From a virus: DNA of 64,000 nucleotides. Below are positions 8,301 through 17,044 of this stretch, piece by piece (position 1 is the first letter of the stretch; the number at the start of each line of letters is the position of its first letter). Both the position numbers and the translations under genes were made by a program. The notes beneath the pieces were generated by a model. That model had not been told where the DNA came from. It did not search any database and saw only the letters and a list, made by a program, of their open reading frames with translations. The stretch covers positions 62,001 to 126,000 of IMG/VR virus record IMGVR_UViG_3300028821_000038. One strand, 5' to 3'.

Positions 8301-8318
8301 GGCACCAGTAGATGGTGC
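8301..8318 (+). promoter_or_regulatory. Hairpin in the leader of the RNA polymerase gene
   Basis: GGCACC and GGTGCC form a six-base stem 30 bases before the polymerase start. No U-run follows, so it is not a standard terminator. The sequence just after the stem (GCCGCCCC) resembles the leader of the 75-residue gene at 13660 (ACCGCCCC), hinting at a shared RNA element. Confidence 0.35.
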
Positions 8319-8348
8319 CGCCCCTAAAATTACCAACCAGGAAGTAAT

Positions 8349-11300
8349 ATGTCTTTCAAGAAATTAAGTAGGCCATATAAGGAAACAGATGAACATGTAA
8401 AGGCAAAGTTGCTAGAAACTCTTTCAAATATGTTTCCAATACAAGGAAATTTTTTCACACTAAAAGCAACAAATTTTGCCATAAAAAAATCCGACCCATC
8501 TATGACTGATATAAAAAATGCCCTCATCAAGGGTTCCTCTTTGATGTCATCAGTTGTCGCGGATGTATCTTTGATTAATAACAATACAAAGAAGGTGATC
8601 GATAAAAAGAGAATGACAATCATGAGGGTGCCTGATTTCACAAAGAAGGGCTCTTTTATTGTTGACGGTAACTCATATACGGTTCCGTATCAGCAAAGGC
8701 TTAAGCCTGGCGTCTATACTATGATAAAGAGAAATGGCCAAACAGAATCCATGTTTAACCTTGCAAAAGGACGAAATTTCTCTATAAAAATAGACGAAAG
8801 TGGTATTTTTAGGATAAAAATAGGAACATCTCATGTGTATTTATACTCTATATTGCATGACTTGGGCATTCCAGATAGCGAAATTGTAAACTACATTGGG
8901 AAAAACCTCCTGGAGGTGAACAAAAAACACTATCACTCTTCGGATTCTGCAAAGTTTATAAAGCAATTCACATATAATGCTTCTTCTCATGATATTGGAA
9001 GCATCCAGGACGCTCTCAAGCATACCTCTGTAGATAAAAGTGTGGTAAAAAATACTCTTGGGGTTGAGTCACCTCATGTGGACCCTATTATGATTCTTCG
9101 TGCAGCCCAAAAGCTAAAAAATGTTAAATTTGGGAAAGAAGAGGAGGATGACAGGGAGAATCTTGTCTATAAAAAGATAATGACCCCGGAAGACATCATA
9201 TCCGAGTCTTTCGACAAGCTTGCCAAAGATGCAGTAAATAAACTCAAATTCAAACTAAGCAACCCATCCACCGAGAACCTATCTGATGTTTTTAGGGGAG
9301 GAAGTGGCTTGCTCACTAAGCCAATAAAGACATTTTTGACTTCATCTAAAATATCCAGGCTTAGTGAGGAATATAATCCACTAATGATGCATTCAGTAAA
9401 GCATCTGCTTACCCCTATGGGAGAAGGAGGGGTTGGTGATACACGGGCATTGAACCTGGATACAAAAGCTGTTCACCAAAGTCACTTAGGCTTTATAGAC
9501 CCGATAGCATCTCCAGAAGGAGCTAGTGTCGGAATTACTCTTTCTGTGACAGATAATGCCTATGTTGATGAGCATGGAAACCCAGCTATTGGAGTCATCA
9601 ATGCAAAAACTGGCAAGCGTGAAATTAAGAAAGTGTCTGATTTGTGGGATAAAAAACTAGCCTACCCAATTTCACCAGAAAAGGCCAAAAAGGGCGGTAT
9701 TGTAGTAAGATACAAAGACAAGGATATTATTGCAAAAAGCAAGAAAGATGTTGATTATATAATACCAAAAGATACAGATATTCACTCCCCATCTCTCAAT
9801 ATGGTTCCACTTGTAAACTCTTCAGACGCAAACAGAACCAATATGGCGCAAAAACATTTACAGCAGGCTCTATCGCTAAAAGAAAGAGAGGCACCAATTG
9901 TATCTGTAAAGAGCGGTAGCGACGATATGGCTGCAAAGCTTGTAAAAGATATGGAACTTCTTCCTCGCGCCCCTATAGATGGCGTTGTCACCAAGATAGC
10001 CAACGAGTATATATATATCAAAAATGGAAAAAATCTTGTAAAAGTTGATTATGTTACAAACATGCCGCTTGCGAGAAAAACATATTTGACACACTATCTG
10101 AAAGTTAAAGTGGGGGATAGAGTAAGAAAGGGCCAGATTTTAGCAGAATCAAACTACTCTAAAGACGGAAAGCTTGCGCTTGGAAAAAACCTAAGAACAG
10201 CATGGCTCTCGATGCCAGGAAACAGAAACGATGGAATAATAATCTCTGAAACAGCAGCAAAGGAACTATCATCCCTTCATATGTACAAAGAGGTTGTGGA
10301 TATCCCTCATGATTCTGTATTGGACAGAGAGAGATTTAGGAAGCTGTTTCCAGATATCGCTGCAAAATGGGGTATAGAGAACTATGATGAGCATGGTGTT
10401 ATAAAGAAGGGGACTATTTTAAAGTTCAAGCAACCCCTTGTTCTGAAAATGGCTAGGACTGATGCAAAAGAGATAAAATCAAAACTCGGAAAGGTAGTTC
10501 ACAAGCCTTATAAGGCAGTATTAAATATATGGAAGCACGAAAAAGATGGCGAAGTTATAGATGTTGAGAATAATGGAGCAGAAATACGCATTTCTGTTAA
10601 AACAGAGAGTGAAATGAAAATAGGTGATAAGCTCTCTGGAAGGCAAGGTAATAAGGGTATAGTAACTAAAATACTACCAGATGACCAGATGCCTGTTAAT
10701 ACCAAAGGTGAGCCTGTTCATGTACTGATGACTTCAGCGGGAGTTATCAGTCGTACAAATAGTGGTTCCCTTATAGAGGCCGGTCTTGGTAAAGTTGGAG
10801 ACAAGGCAGGCAAGACATACACTATTGGTCACTATGAAAAAGATGACAACTTGAAGTTTTTGGAAAGCGAAGCCAAAAAGCACAAAGTGGACCTATATGA
10901 AACACTTATAAATCCTGAGACAGGAAAACCATTTCCGCAGAAGATATTTGTAGGGAAGCCCTACATACTAAAGCTATTTAAGGATTCAGAGTCTGGAATG
11001 AGTGCTGTTGGTGTGGGTGCTACCGACATTAATGAACAACCCCTCAAAGGCGGAAATACTTCAGCTGCATCCATATCTGGAATGGAGGTGAATGGTTTAC
11101 TTGCTCATGGTGCCAAAGACTTTTTAAGGGAAGCCAAGCATATCAAAGGGCAAAAAAACGATGACTTTTTCCATGCCTTTAGAACAGGAAGCCCATTGCC
11201 GCCGCCAAAGGAGCATTTTGCAACAGAAAAATTCAAAGCATATCTGAGGCAGATCAATATCAATCCTATTGCAGACAAGCATACAAAAGAGTTCTCTTTG

Positions 11301-12671
11301 ATGCCAATGACAGACAAAGAAGTGGTTAAGATGTCATCTGGGGCAATCAAAAATACCGAAACAGTTGCCGCAAAAAATATGAAAGTTGTAAAAGGCGGAC
11401 TCTTTGATGAGAGCATCTTTGGTGGCCCCCAGGGTACAAGATATGGCCACATAAATCTTCCTATGAAGATATTGAATCCTTTATATAAAGAGCAGGTAGC
11501 TGGTTTACTTGGCGTTTCCGCAGGAAAGCTAATAGATGAAGTCAATCATAATGGGTTTGACGATATCGAGAAACGGATATCAAGTATAGATGTAGACAAA
11601 AAACTAAAGCAATTGAAGTATGAGTCTAAAAATACATCTAATCAGCAGCTCATAAATAAAAACATAAAACAAATCAAGTTTCTTGAGAAGATCAAAAATT
11701 CTGGTCACAAGCTGAAAGATGCAGTATTTATCTCAAAAATCCCAGTGATTCCTCCCGTATATCGCCCTATTGCCAAGGGGATGGATGGCTCAGTTACCGT
11801 TAATGATTTAAATATGTTCTACCAAGATATCGGAATGCTCTCTGATGCTATTAAGCACTCTGGGAAAATAAGCGGAGGTACAAAAAAAGAACTATCGAAA
11901 GACCTATATCACACTGTTGGCGCCTTATATGGAGTAGAAGAGACTCCCAATAAGAAGTTGAAAAATAAACAAATTAAAGGGGTTTTGGATATTCTAGGAG
12001 GAGAGACTCCAAAAAAATCATATATCCATAAAACCATGCTCAGGTCTAAGCAGTTTATGAGTGGAAGGGGAGTTATAAAGCCTGCTCGAAACGATATCGC
12101 CCTTGATGAGATAGAAATTCCTGAAAAAATGGGACTCGAGATGTATAGCCCTCATATTCAAAGGAATTTGGCCAGAAGAGGATATTCCCCAATAGAGGCA
12201 AAAGAGTTGATTGAAAATAGAGATCCAAGAGCTATCGAAACTCTTCATGAGATAGGAAAGCATATTCCTGTTGTGTACAACCGTGCTCCTACGCTATGGA
12301 AACACAATATACTAGGGGGGTATCCAAAGTTCATCAAAGGTAGCACAATCGGCATCAATCCTCTAGTCGAAAGAGCCATGAATGCCGATTACGATGGTGA
12401 TACTGTTTCAGTACATGTCCCCTTGACTGATAAGGCGATCCATGATGTAAAAACTAAAATAATGCCAAGTAAAGCATTGTTTACCGAGGAGAAGGGGTAT
12501 CACGATCCAGATGTTTTGTACCTGCCTAACCAAGATGCAACCCTTGGAATATATAAGGCGTCTTTAAAATCCAGAAAACCCGTTAAGAGGGTAAAAAATA
12601 TAGATGAATTGAAACACAAGATTGCATCAGGAGAAATAAACTATAACGATAAGGTGATAGTGACAAGCTAA
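8349..12671 (+). CDS. Fused RNA polymerase beta and N-terminal beta-prime subunit
   Basis: The 1440-residue protein joins a beta-like part (about 1-970) to the N-terminal half of beta-prime (about 975-1440). Beta landmarks: SPEGASVG at 388, a LALGKNL segment, and GDKLSGRQGNKG at 759-770, matching the bacterial GDKMAGRHGNKG. Beta-prime landmarks: GGLFDESIFGGP, the SGRGVIKPAR loop, YNRAPTLWKHNI, and the catalytic NADYDGD at 1345-1351, whose three aspartates hold magnesium. The beta-prime zinc ribbon is absent: the chain goes from IFGGP directly to GHINLP. It ends soon after LPNQDATLGIYKAS, so the bridge helix and trigger loop are missing and must be encoded by another gene not in this window. 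The enzyme would transcribe phage genes independently of host polymerase. The ATG follows AGGAAG. Confidence 0.92.
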   Translation: MSFKKLSRPYKETDEHVKAKLLETLSNMFPIQGNFFTLKATNFAIKKSDPSMTDIKNALIKGSSLMSSVVADVSLINNNTKKVIDKKRMTIMRVPDFTKKGSFIVDGNSYTVPYQQRLKPGVYTMIKRNGQTESMFNLAKGRNFSIKIDESGIFRIKIGTSHVYLYSILHDLGIPDSEIVNYIGKNLLEVNKKHYHSSDSAKFIKQFTYNASSHDIGSIQDALKHTSVDKSVVKNTLGVESPHVDPIMILRAAQKLKNVKFGKEEEDDRENLVYKKIMTPEDIISESFDKLAKDAVNKLKFKLSNPSTENLSDVFRGGSGLLTKPIKTFLTSSKISRLSEEYNPLMMHSVKHLLTPMGEGGVGDTRALNLDTKAVHQSHLGFIDPIASPEGASVGITLSVTDNAYVDEHGNPAIGVINAKTGKREIKKVSDLWDKKLAYPISPEKAKKGGIVVRYKDKDIIAKSKKDVDYIIPKDTDIHSPSLNMVPLVNSSDANRTNMAQKHLQQALSLKEREAPIVSVKSGSDDMAAKLVKDMELLPRAPIDGVVTKIANEYIYIKNGKNLVKVDYVTNMPLARKTYLTHYLKVKVGDRVRKGQILAESNYSKDGKLALGKNLRTAWLSMPGNRNDGIIISETAAKELSSLHMYKEVVDIPHDSVLDRERFRKLFPDIAAKWGIENYDEHGVIKKGTILKFKQPLVLKMARTDAKEIKSKLGKVVHKPYKAVLNIWKHEKDGEVIDVENNGAEIRISVKTESEMKIGDKLSGRQGNKGIVTKILPDDQMPVNTKGEPVHVLMTSAGVISRTNSGSLIEAGLGKVGDKAGKTYTIGHYEKDDNLKFLESEAKKHKVDLYETLINPETGKPFPQKIFVGKPYILKLFKDSESGMSAVGVGATDINEQPLKGGNTSAASISGMEVNGLLAHGAKDFLREAKHIKGQKNDDFFHAFRTGSPLPPPKEHFATEKFKAYLRQININPIADKHTKEFSLMPMTDKEVVKMSSGAIKNTETVAAKNMKVVKGGLFDESIFGGPQGTRYGHINLPMKILNPLYKEQVAGLLGVSAGKLIDEVNHNGFDDIEKRISSIDVDKKLKQLKYESKNTSNQQLINKNIKQIKFLEKIKNSGHKLKDAVFISKIPVIPPVYRPIAKGMDGSVTVNDLNMFYQDIGMLSDAIKHSGKISGGTKKELSKDLYHTVGALYGVEETPNKKLKNKQIKGVLDILGGETPKKSYIHKTMLRSKQFMSGRGVIKPARNDIALDEIEIPEKMGLEMYSPHIQRNLARRGYSPIEAKELIENRDPRAIETLHEIGKHIPVVYNRAPTLWKHNILGGYPKFIKGSTIGINPLVERAMNADYDGDTVSVHVPLTDKAIHDVKTKIMPSKALFTEEKGYHDPDVLYLPNQDATLGIYKASLKSRKPVKRVKNIDELKHKIASGEINYNDKVIVTS

Positions 12672-12715
12672 TACTAAGTGTACTTGGTGTAGTATTTTTA
12701 CAAAAAGGAGGGTTT

Positions 12716-13111
12716 ATGAGTAAAGAAAACAGTTTGTCTGAACTTGAAGAGCTTAATAGAATGGGTATTCCTGTCTCACACGACTTGGAACGTGAAATAA
12801 AAGCATATTTTTCAAAGGCGATTCAGGCAAAAAAAAACTCGCTGGGGGAAAAAGAAAAAAACACAGATCCGTCTACTAAGCTTATAGAGGTAAAGGTTTT
12901 TGGCTTCAAAGATGGAAACCTACAACACAATATGCCATGTCCAGTTTGTATGTCTAAACCAGCTACCTACATAAACGACAATGATTATAGCTACTTTGGG
13001 CCATGCACCAAGTGTTACACTAAAGGCTTTAGGATGGCGACCCCGGCTGAAAACAGAAGAGAAAAGGAAGAGGAGGGGACCTTCAAAAAATGGTGGAGGG
13101 CGTGGGTATGA
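12716..13111 (+). CDS. Zinc-ribbon protein (131 aa)
   Basis: A 131-residue protein with an acidic helical N-terminus and a four-cysteine zinc ribbon: C75 and C78 (PCPVC), then C97 and C100 (PCTKC). The C-terminus is charged and ends in KWWRAWV. A strong GGAGG site precedes ATG 12716. It follows the polymerase gene by 44 bases and overlaps the nuclease gene by ATGA. The polymerase lacks the beta-prime zinc ribbon, so a separate zinc-ribbon protein beside it may be a transcription partner. That is inference; similar ribbons occur in many DNA- or RNA-binding proteins. Confidence 0.7.
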   Translation: MSKENSLSELEELNRMGIPVSHDLEREIKAYFSKAIQAKKNSLGEKEKNTDPSTKLIEVKVFGFKDGNLQHNMPCPVCMSKPATYINDNDYSYFGPCTKCYTKGFRMATPAENRREKEEEGTFKKWWRAWV

Positions 13112-13578
13112 GGGCAAGTATCGATAAAAAAACTGGTGACTTAATACTTCCCGAGGCTAAGGTTCAGTCTATTATAATATCTTTCCTAAAAAGATTTAGA
13201 GTGGATTTTAATAGAGTAAACGGAGCACAATTTACTATTGCTGGAAAAAACAAGAGGGGAAACAGCTCAAGTAGAGTTGTTAGATGCAATAGCATAAAAG
13301 GGAAGGCTGATATAGAAATATGGGGGCATGCACAAAAGGACAGCATACAGATACCTATAGTGCTATATATAGAGGTGAAAAAATCAAAAGGTGGTGTTCA
13401 GTCTGCACAGCAAAAAGACTTTGAAAAAATGATAGAGTCTCACGGTGGATACTATGCTGTTGTTCGCAACCTAGATGAGTTGTTAGATTTTTTAGGTGAG
13501 GTGGACAAGGATATCTCCTATAAACTAAGCGGATTCAAGCTTAAAATAGGCAAATACGATATATTTTCCACATCTTGA
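13108..13578 (+). CDS. VRR-NUC-type PD-(D/E)XK nuclease
   Basis: The start is ATG 13108, which overlaps the upstream TGA (ATGA) and has GGAGGG seven bases before it. The 156-residue product shows the small VRR-NUC layout: E16 and Q20 in the first helix, GKADIEIW with D68, LYIEVKK with E89 and K91, Q101 in the following helix, then GGYYAVVRNLDELLDFLG. VRR-NUC enzymes are single-domain nucleases, often phage-encoded, some acting on branched DNA or junctions. It is co-transcribed with the zinc-ribbon gene and probably with the polymerase. The catalytic set is complete; the DNA structure cut is not predictable. Confidence 0.85.
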   Translation: MRASIDKKTGDLILPEAKVQSIIISFLKRFRVDFNRVNGAQFTIAGKNKRGNSSSRVVRCNSIKGKADIEIWGHAQKDSIQIPIVLYIEVKKSKGGVQSAQQKDFEKMIESHGGYYAVVRNLDELLDFLGEVDKDISYKLSGFKLKIGKYDIFSTS

Positions 13579-13594
13579 ACTACCTTTTAGTAGA

Positions 13595-13633
13595 GAGGAG
13601 CTCCTCACAAGTGGTACCGCCCCGCCGCAGTGG
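13595..13633 (+). promoter_or_regulatory. Paired inverted repeats in an intergenic leader
   Basis: A perfect 12-base palindrome (GAGGAGCTCCTC, 13595-13606) is followed by CGCCC and GGGCG, which can pair. No U-run follows. This 81-base gap separates the nuclease gene from the 75-residue gene and may hold an RNA processing or regulatory structure. Confidence 0.35.
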
Positions 13634-13659
13634 GCGAATTCAAACAAGAAGGATGAAAA

Positions 13660-13887
13660 ATGGGAAGTGAGTTAAATAAAGATGGTGGTCCTGCTGTAAC
13701 TCTAGGATACTACCTCGAACTTATATATAAAAAAATAGATAGTGGAAGCGATGTTATCATCAGCTCTCTTTCATCAGAAAACCTTATTGCTGGGAGACCT
13801 ATCAGGGTTGACGGAAAAACCGTAACAATATCATCGGAGGGTAGAGAAAAAGTAGTAAAAATATCCGATATTTTAGATATCAATTAA
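13660..13887 (+). CDS. Small unknown protein (75 aa)
   Basis: A 75-residue protein with an AAGGATG site before the ATG. It has a helical first half (LGYYLELIYKKIDSG) and a beta second half (GRPIRVDGKTVTISSEGRE). It ends the plus-strand polymerase block and meets the minus-strand pair tail to tail with only three bases between stops. No family is recognised. Confidence 0.6.
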   Translation: MGSELNKDGGPAVTLGYYLELIYKKIDSGSDVIISSLSSENLIAGRPIRVDGKTVTISSEGREKVVKISDILDIN

Positions 13888-13890
13888 TAC

Positions 13891-14193
13891 CTACTTCCCA
13901 TCCCAGATGGGGAATACATAATCTATGACCCGTATCAACTCCCCGTCCTTTGTCCAGTTTTGCTCTTCTCTTACTATCTCCATATCGCCACCAGACTTCA
14001 GTACCTGATTTATAAATTCGGAATATTTCAGCGCCGTTGCATCGTTTATAATGATAAACACCTTGGTTGCAAATTCTTTTTTGGGTGTCTTTTTTTCAAT
14101 CTCTTTTTCAACAGTGGTAACATCCGCTGTGGGCATTCTAAGGGAGGCCGCAATACCCCTCGCCTGCTGTTCAATAATCTCATGCAATTCCAT
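13891..14193 (-). CDS. Unknown protein (100 aa)
   Basis: Second gene of a two-gene minus-strand unit. The 100-residue product has a helical N-terminus (MELHEIIEQQARGIAASL), a charged linker (EKEIEKKTPKKE) and a C-terminal alpha/beta segment (ATKVFIIINDATALKYSEF, then IRVIDYVFPIWDGK). It follows its partner by four bases. No motif is recognised. Confidence 0.6.
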   Translation of the reverse strand: MELHEIIEQQARGIAASLRMPTADVTTVEKEIEKKTPKKEFATKVFIIINDATALKYSEFINQVLKSGGDMEIVREEQNWTKDGELIRVIDYVFPIWDGK

Positions 14194-14197
14194 CTCA

Positions 14198-14467
14198 TTA
14201 ATCCTTATCTACAATGTCATATTTTGTAAGTGTAACATTTTGAAGCTTGTTTAATATTGATGCAGATATGGATACATGATCCTTTAGAGTGTGATTCTCT
14301 GCAATAGGACCAGCCTCTATTTGCCTCATAGCATATGCTTTTATCGCCTTTACCGGCGCAGATGTGTCTTTTGTGGAATTGATTAGGTCCGTAATAAAAT
14401 TGTACTCAATCCTAGAAAACACACTACTCATGATAGCTTTTTCTATCTTCTTATCGAGCAGAACCAT
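14198..14467 (-). CDS. Unknown helical protein (89 aa)
   Basis: First gene of the minus-strand pair, with AAAGGA before ATG 14467. The 89-residue product appears all-helical (KKIEKAIMSSVFSRIEYNF, then VKAIKAYAMRQIEAG and SASILNKLQNVTL). It is divergently transcribed from the HU gene; the shared 64-base region holds TATAAT and its mirror, so expression of the pair may be linked to HU. No family is recognised. Confidence 0.6.
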   Translation of the reverse strand: MVLLDKKIEKAIMSSVFSRIEYNFITDLINSTKDTSAPVKAIKAYAMRQIEAGPIAENHTLKDHVSISASILNKLQNVTLTKYDIVDKD

Positions 14468-14484
14468 GCAAGTCCTTTTTTTGA

Positions 14485-14490
14485 TATAAT
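14485..14490 (+). promoter_or_regulatory. Putative divergent promoter (TATAAT) for HU
   Basis: TTTTTTTGATATAAT precedes the HU gene by about 42 bases. The surrounding GATATAATAATATC is a near-perfect inverted repeat, so the same site also gives a TATTAT-type box for the minus-strand pair. Confidence 0.5.
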
Positions 14491-14531
14491 AATATCAGCT
14501 TAGGCTTTCGAAATCAAAGATAGGAAGAATA

Positions 14532-14807
14532 TTGAAACTGACTCATAGAGAACTCGTAAAAAAAGTAGCACAAAATGCAAGACTAGAGGTCGAAATAGTA
14601 AGCAAGGTACTTAAAGCTCTTCATTTTGCGATTACTGATGCTATAGAGAAGGAAGGGGATGTTGTATATATCCAAAATATCGGCTCCTTTACACTCAAGA
14701 AGCGTAAAGGTAAATACGATATTCTATCTGGAGAGCCAAGAATAACTGAGGATAAGATGTACATATCCTTTAAACCATCAAGAGGACTGAAGATATGGAA
14801 GGTTTAG
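14532..14807 (+). CDS. HU/IHF-family DNA-binding protein
   Basis: The 91-residue product is full length for an HU-family protein. The N-terminus MKLTHRELVKKVAQNARLE matches the usual helix pair, followed by a long helix (VSKVLKALHFAITDAIEKEG), the NIGSFTLKKRKGKYD segment that leads into the DNA-binding arm, and YISFKPSRGLK, which matches the family's C-terminal FKPSK-like motif. HU proteins bend and wrap DNA. The intercalating proline of the arm is not obvious; PRITED occupies the arm region. A TATAAT promoter precedes it. A role in phage DNA compaction or packaging is likely, since putative virion genes follow directly. Confidence 0.88.
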   Translation: MKLTHRELVKKVAQNARLEVEIVSKVLKALHFAITDAIEKEGDVVYIQNIGSFTLKKRKGKYDILSGEPRITEDKMYISFKPSRGLKIWKV

Positions 14808-14986
14808 CAGCATTAGAAAAAAGAGCATTTATCGGAAGGGCGCTGAAGATGTTTAATCCATTTTCACAAAGGGTTCCTATTGGCAAAATCCCATCCAAGA
14901 TGGGTACTGGAATTGCGTTTACTCTTCCTTTTGGGACGGGTTCTTCTAGTATAAAAAATTTCCAAAGGAATAAATATGTCTGGTAA
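14795..14986 (+). CDS. Small putative virion protein (63 aa)
   Basis: The ATG lies in the last codons of the HU gene, with GAGG upstream. The 63-residue product starts MEGLAALEKRAFIGRALK and continues with Pro/Gly-rich, weakly hydrophobic sequence (IPSKMGTGIAFTLPFGTG). The N-terminal LEK-R/A pattern recurs in other glycine-rich proteins here (39785, 40691, 40925, 50466). This suggests a family of small internal or structural virion proteins. That is inferred from similarity between neighbours and not from a known family. Confidence 0.5.
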   Translation: MEGLAALEKRAFIGRALKMFNPFSQRVPIGKIPSKMGTGIAFTLPFGTGSSSIKNFQRNKYVW

Positions 14987-15131
14987 AGCTTTTTCAATAT
15001 TTGGTAGAACTAAACCATGGGGCGCTTTGAAGATTCCGTCTATTAACGGTATTGCAAAAAAACCCCCTACGCAGTCACTTGCTACCAAATATCCAAATAC
15101 AGTAAAATCTACTACACAGATTATAAGATAA
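14976..15131 (+). CDS. Small basic unknown protein (51 aa)
   Basis: A 51-codon frame starting at ATG 14976 after AAAGGAATAA. The product (MSGKAFSIFGRTKPWGALK at the start) is basic, without acidic residues, and rich in Pro, Thr and Lys. It overlaps the previous small gene by 11 bases and is followed after ten bases by the 188-residue gene, fitting the tight packing of the putative virion-protein group. No family is recognised. Confidence 0.5.
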   Translation: MSGKAFSIFGRTKPWGALKIPSINGIAKKPPTQSLATKYPNTVKSTTQIIR

Positions 15132-15141
15132 AGGATTAGAT

Positions 15142-15708
15142 ATGATTAAGAAAGGTGGCTTATCCACAATTGAGAAGACGACGCCAAAACTAACTAGAAG
15201 CATTGCTAATGATATTATGCTGGGTGCGGCTGGTATAGCCGCTGGGGCGCTAGGTGTAAAAACCGTAGATGCTCTAACTGGAATGGCAAAAAATGTATAC
15301 GATTCTTCTCAATATAGTTCCACAATACGCTATGCTAAGAAAAAACATCCTGAATTAAAGCAGGTTCCAGAAGAACAGCTTACTGCATGGCTTGATGCAT
15401 ATCACACACTATCTCCCAGGCTTGCCAGCAATAAAGAGCTTGCTTCCAGCATGCTTGTAACCACCCATAATTATGGTGGAAATATTGATTTAGCAACAGC
15501 TAAACTGATTGCAGATGCTGGTGATAAGGCTAATAGACAGAGCAATAACAGTAATGAAATTGTGCAAATAATAGGAGCTGGAAGCAATTTTGCAAAAAAT
15601 ACAATAGATACAGCAAATGGTCTAGGTTCGCTAAGTCGTAGAGGTATTCCACGCAGCCATACAGGTGATATAGTAGGTGGTTCCAGCACCATAGAAAATA
15701 GCAATTAG
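15142..15708 (+). CDS. Glycine-rich putative virion protein (188 aa)
   Basis: The 188-residue product has a hydrophobic glycine/alanine stretch near the start (MLGAAGIAAGALGVKTVDAL, about residues 27-46). A soluble helical middle follows (KKKHPELKQVPEEQLTAWLD, then a YHTLSPRLASNKELASSML stretch), and the tail is low-complexity and Ser/Gly-rich. The glycine-zipper type segment could insert in a membrane, as in phage proteins carried in the head and released with DNA. It belongs to the group 14795-17021 behind the HU gene. The role is inference. Confidence 0.6.
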   Translation: MIKKGGLSTIEKTTPKLTRSIANDIMLGAAGIAAGALGVKTVDALTGMAKNVYDSSQYSSTIRYAKKKHPELKQVPEEQLTAWLDAYHTLSPRLASNKELASSMLVTTHNYGGNIDLATAKLIADAGDKANRQSNNSNEIVQIIGAGSNFAKNTIDTANGLGSLSRRGIPRSHTGDIVGGSSTIENSN

Positions 15709-15716
15709 GAATTGTA

Positions 15717-17021
15717 ATGGAAAATTCACAATCTATTGAATATGAGCTCGTAAAAGAGAAGGCAAAAAGAGATGCCTCATATGAATATGGCAAAGGGAGT
15801 GTTGAACCTATTGCCAAGGGCGCATTTAGTGGTGCATTATCTTCTGGGATAGCATCTAGGATTTTCAAACCTAAAAGTAGATGGGGAGAGCTGGCTCTTA
15901 TTGCAGGGGGAACCCTTGCGGGTGCATTTGGAGGAAATGCGTGGAATAATTATAAATTGAAAAAAGCTCAAGAAGGAAGAGAGTGGCTCAAGAAGCATCC
16001 AGCCCCTCCTGGTAATATGGGTTCTTCTGGCATGATGGTTAAAACTTCTAGTCGCAGCGAACAGTTTCGTGTGAACTCGGAAGAAACACCCAGCAGGAAA
16101 ATAGGACTCAAAGATGTTGGTTTTGATACTGCGGTTGGTGGTGGTATTGGTGCTACTCTTTATGGGCTTGGCAGTGCAATAAAATCAAGAGGGAAAGTAT
16201 TTTCTAAAGTAGGAAGAGGCTCTCTGGGGCGGGCTGCGCTCAAGGGGGGATTGATATTTGGTGCCACATCTCCAACAGCAGATATCGCCGCAAAGCTATA
16301 TGGTAAAGCTGGTGGAGATGACAAGGATCATGCAGCTTTATTTGCTGCATATGGTGCTGGTACTGGAGTTGCTGAACCAATAGCTACTAGACTGGCTGGG
16401 AGATATGCAACAAGCCAAGATACTGCAAAAAAATTAGAGGAAACAGTGTCTAAGGCTAGTCCATTTACTGATGCAAATGAAGCTAGAAATTTACTGTATG
16501 GATATAAATCAAAAACAAAAGGTAGTGAATTTTTTAAGCATATTAGAGCCGCAACGAAAAAATCAATTGTGCGGAATGCATTAGGAGGGCTTGCCCTAGG
16601 ATATATGGTAGATAAGCTTAGTAAGCGCCATAAAAAAAAACTAAAAAAAACAGCTAGTGTTATCATATCTGTCGATGAGGCAATTAAAGCCAAGGAATAT
16701 GAGGCAAGAAAAATCTTAGAGGATAGCTCACTTGGTAAGGATTTGGCAATTACCGGGGGAGCCTTGCTTGGTGGTTATGGGGCGGGGAAGCTCGCCGGAT
16801 ATAAACACGCCAGCAAACTTGGTGCTGCTATTGTTGGCGGTTATGGCGCCTTTAAGGCGTTAGAGCATGCCATAGCTAGAGAGAGAGCAAAAAGGTTTTT
16901 GAAGTTGCCATATCATGGTAAAGTTTATGAGGTAAAAAAAGAACACGATGAGCAACAATTTCCTGTTGATAAGATTTTAGCAACTTACACAGGAATGAAA
17001 CTTATAGACAAAGGGGCATAA
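15717..17021 (+). CDS. Glycine-zipper putative virion protein (434 aa)
   Basis: A 434-residue protein with several glycine-zipper or membrane-like stretches: FSGALSSGIASRIF and LALIAGGTLAGAFGGNAW near the N-terminus, TAVGGGIGATLYGLGSAI mid-chain, LGGLALGYMVDKL, and LAITGGALLGGYGAGKLAGY toward the end. Basic patches (KRHKKKLKKTASV) separate them. Such repeated GxxxG surfaces occur in channel-forming or ejection proteins of virions. The gene closes the HU-linked group. No enzymatic motif is seen, so a structural or DNA-delivery role is a guess. Confidence 0.6.
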   Translation: MENSQSIEYELVKEKAKRDASYEYGKGSVEPIAKGAFSGALSSGIASRIFKPKSRWGELALIAGGTLAGAFGGNAWNNYKLKKAQEGREWLKKHPAPPGNMGSSGMMVKTSSRSEQFRVNSEETPSRKIGLKDVGFDTAVGGGIGATLYGLGSAIKSRGKVFSKVGRGSLGRAALKGGLIFGATSPTADIAAKLYGKAGGDDKDHAALFAAYGAGTGVAEPIATRLAGRYATSQDTAKKLEETVSKASPFTDANEARNLLYGYKSKTKGSEFFKHIRAATKKSIVRNALGGLALGYMVDKLSKRHKKKLKKTASVIISVDEAIKAKEYEARKILEDSSLGKDLAITGGALLGGYGAGKLAGYKHASKLGAAIVGGYGAFKALEHAIARERAKRFLKLPYHGKVYEVKKEHDEQQFPVDKILATYTGMKLIDKGA

Positions 17022-17044
17022 CCCCTCTGTCAGCTTGGTGAGCG

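Noticed and set aside
12660-12720. Frameshift that would extend the polymerase gene into the missing beta-prime half
   Set aside because: The downstream frames encode an independent zinc-ribbon protein with its own strong ribosome site and no bridge-helix or trigger-loop sequence.
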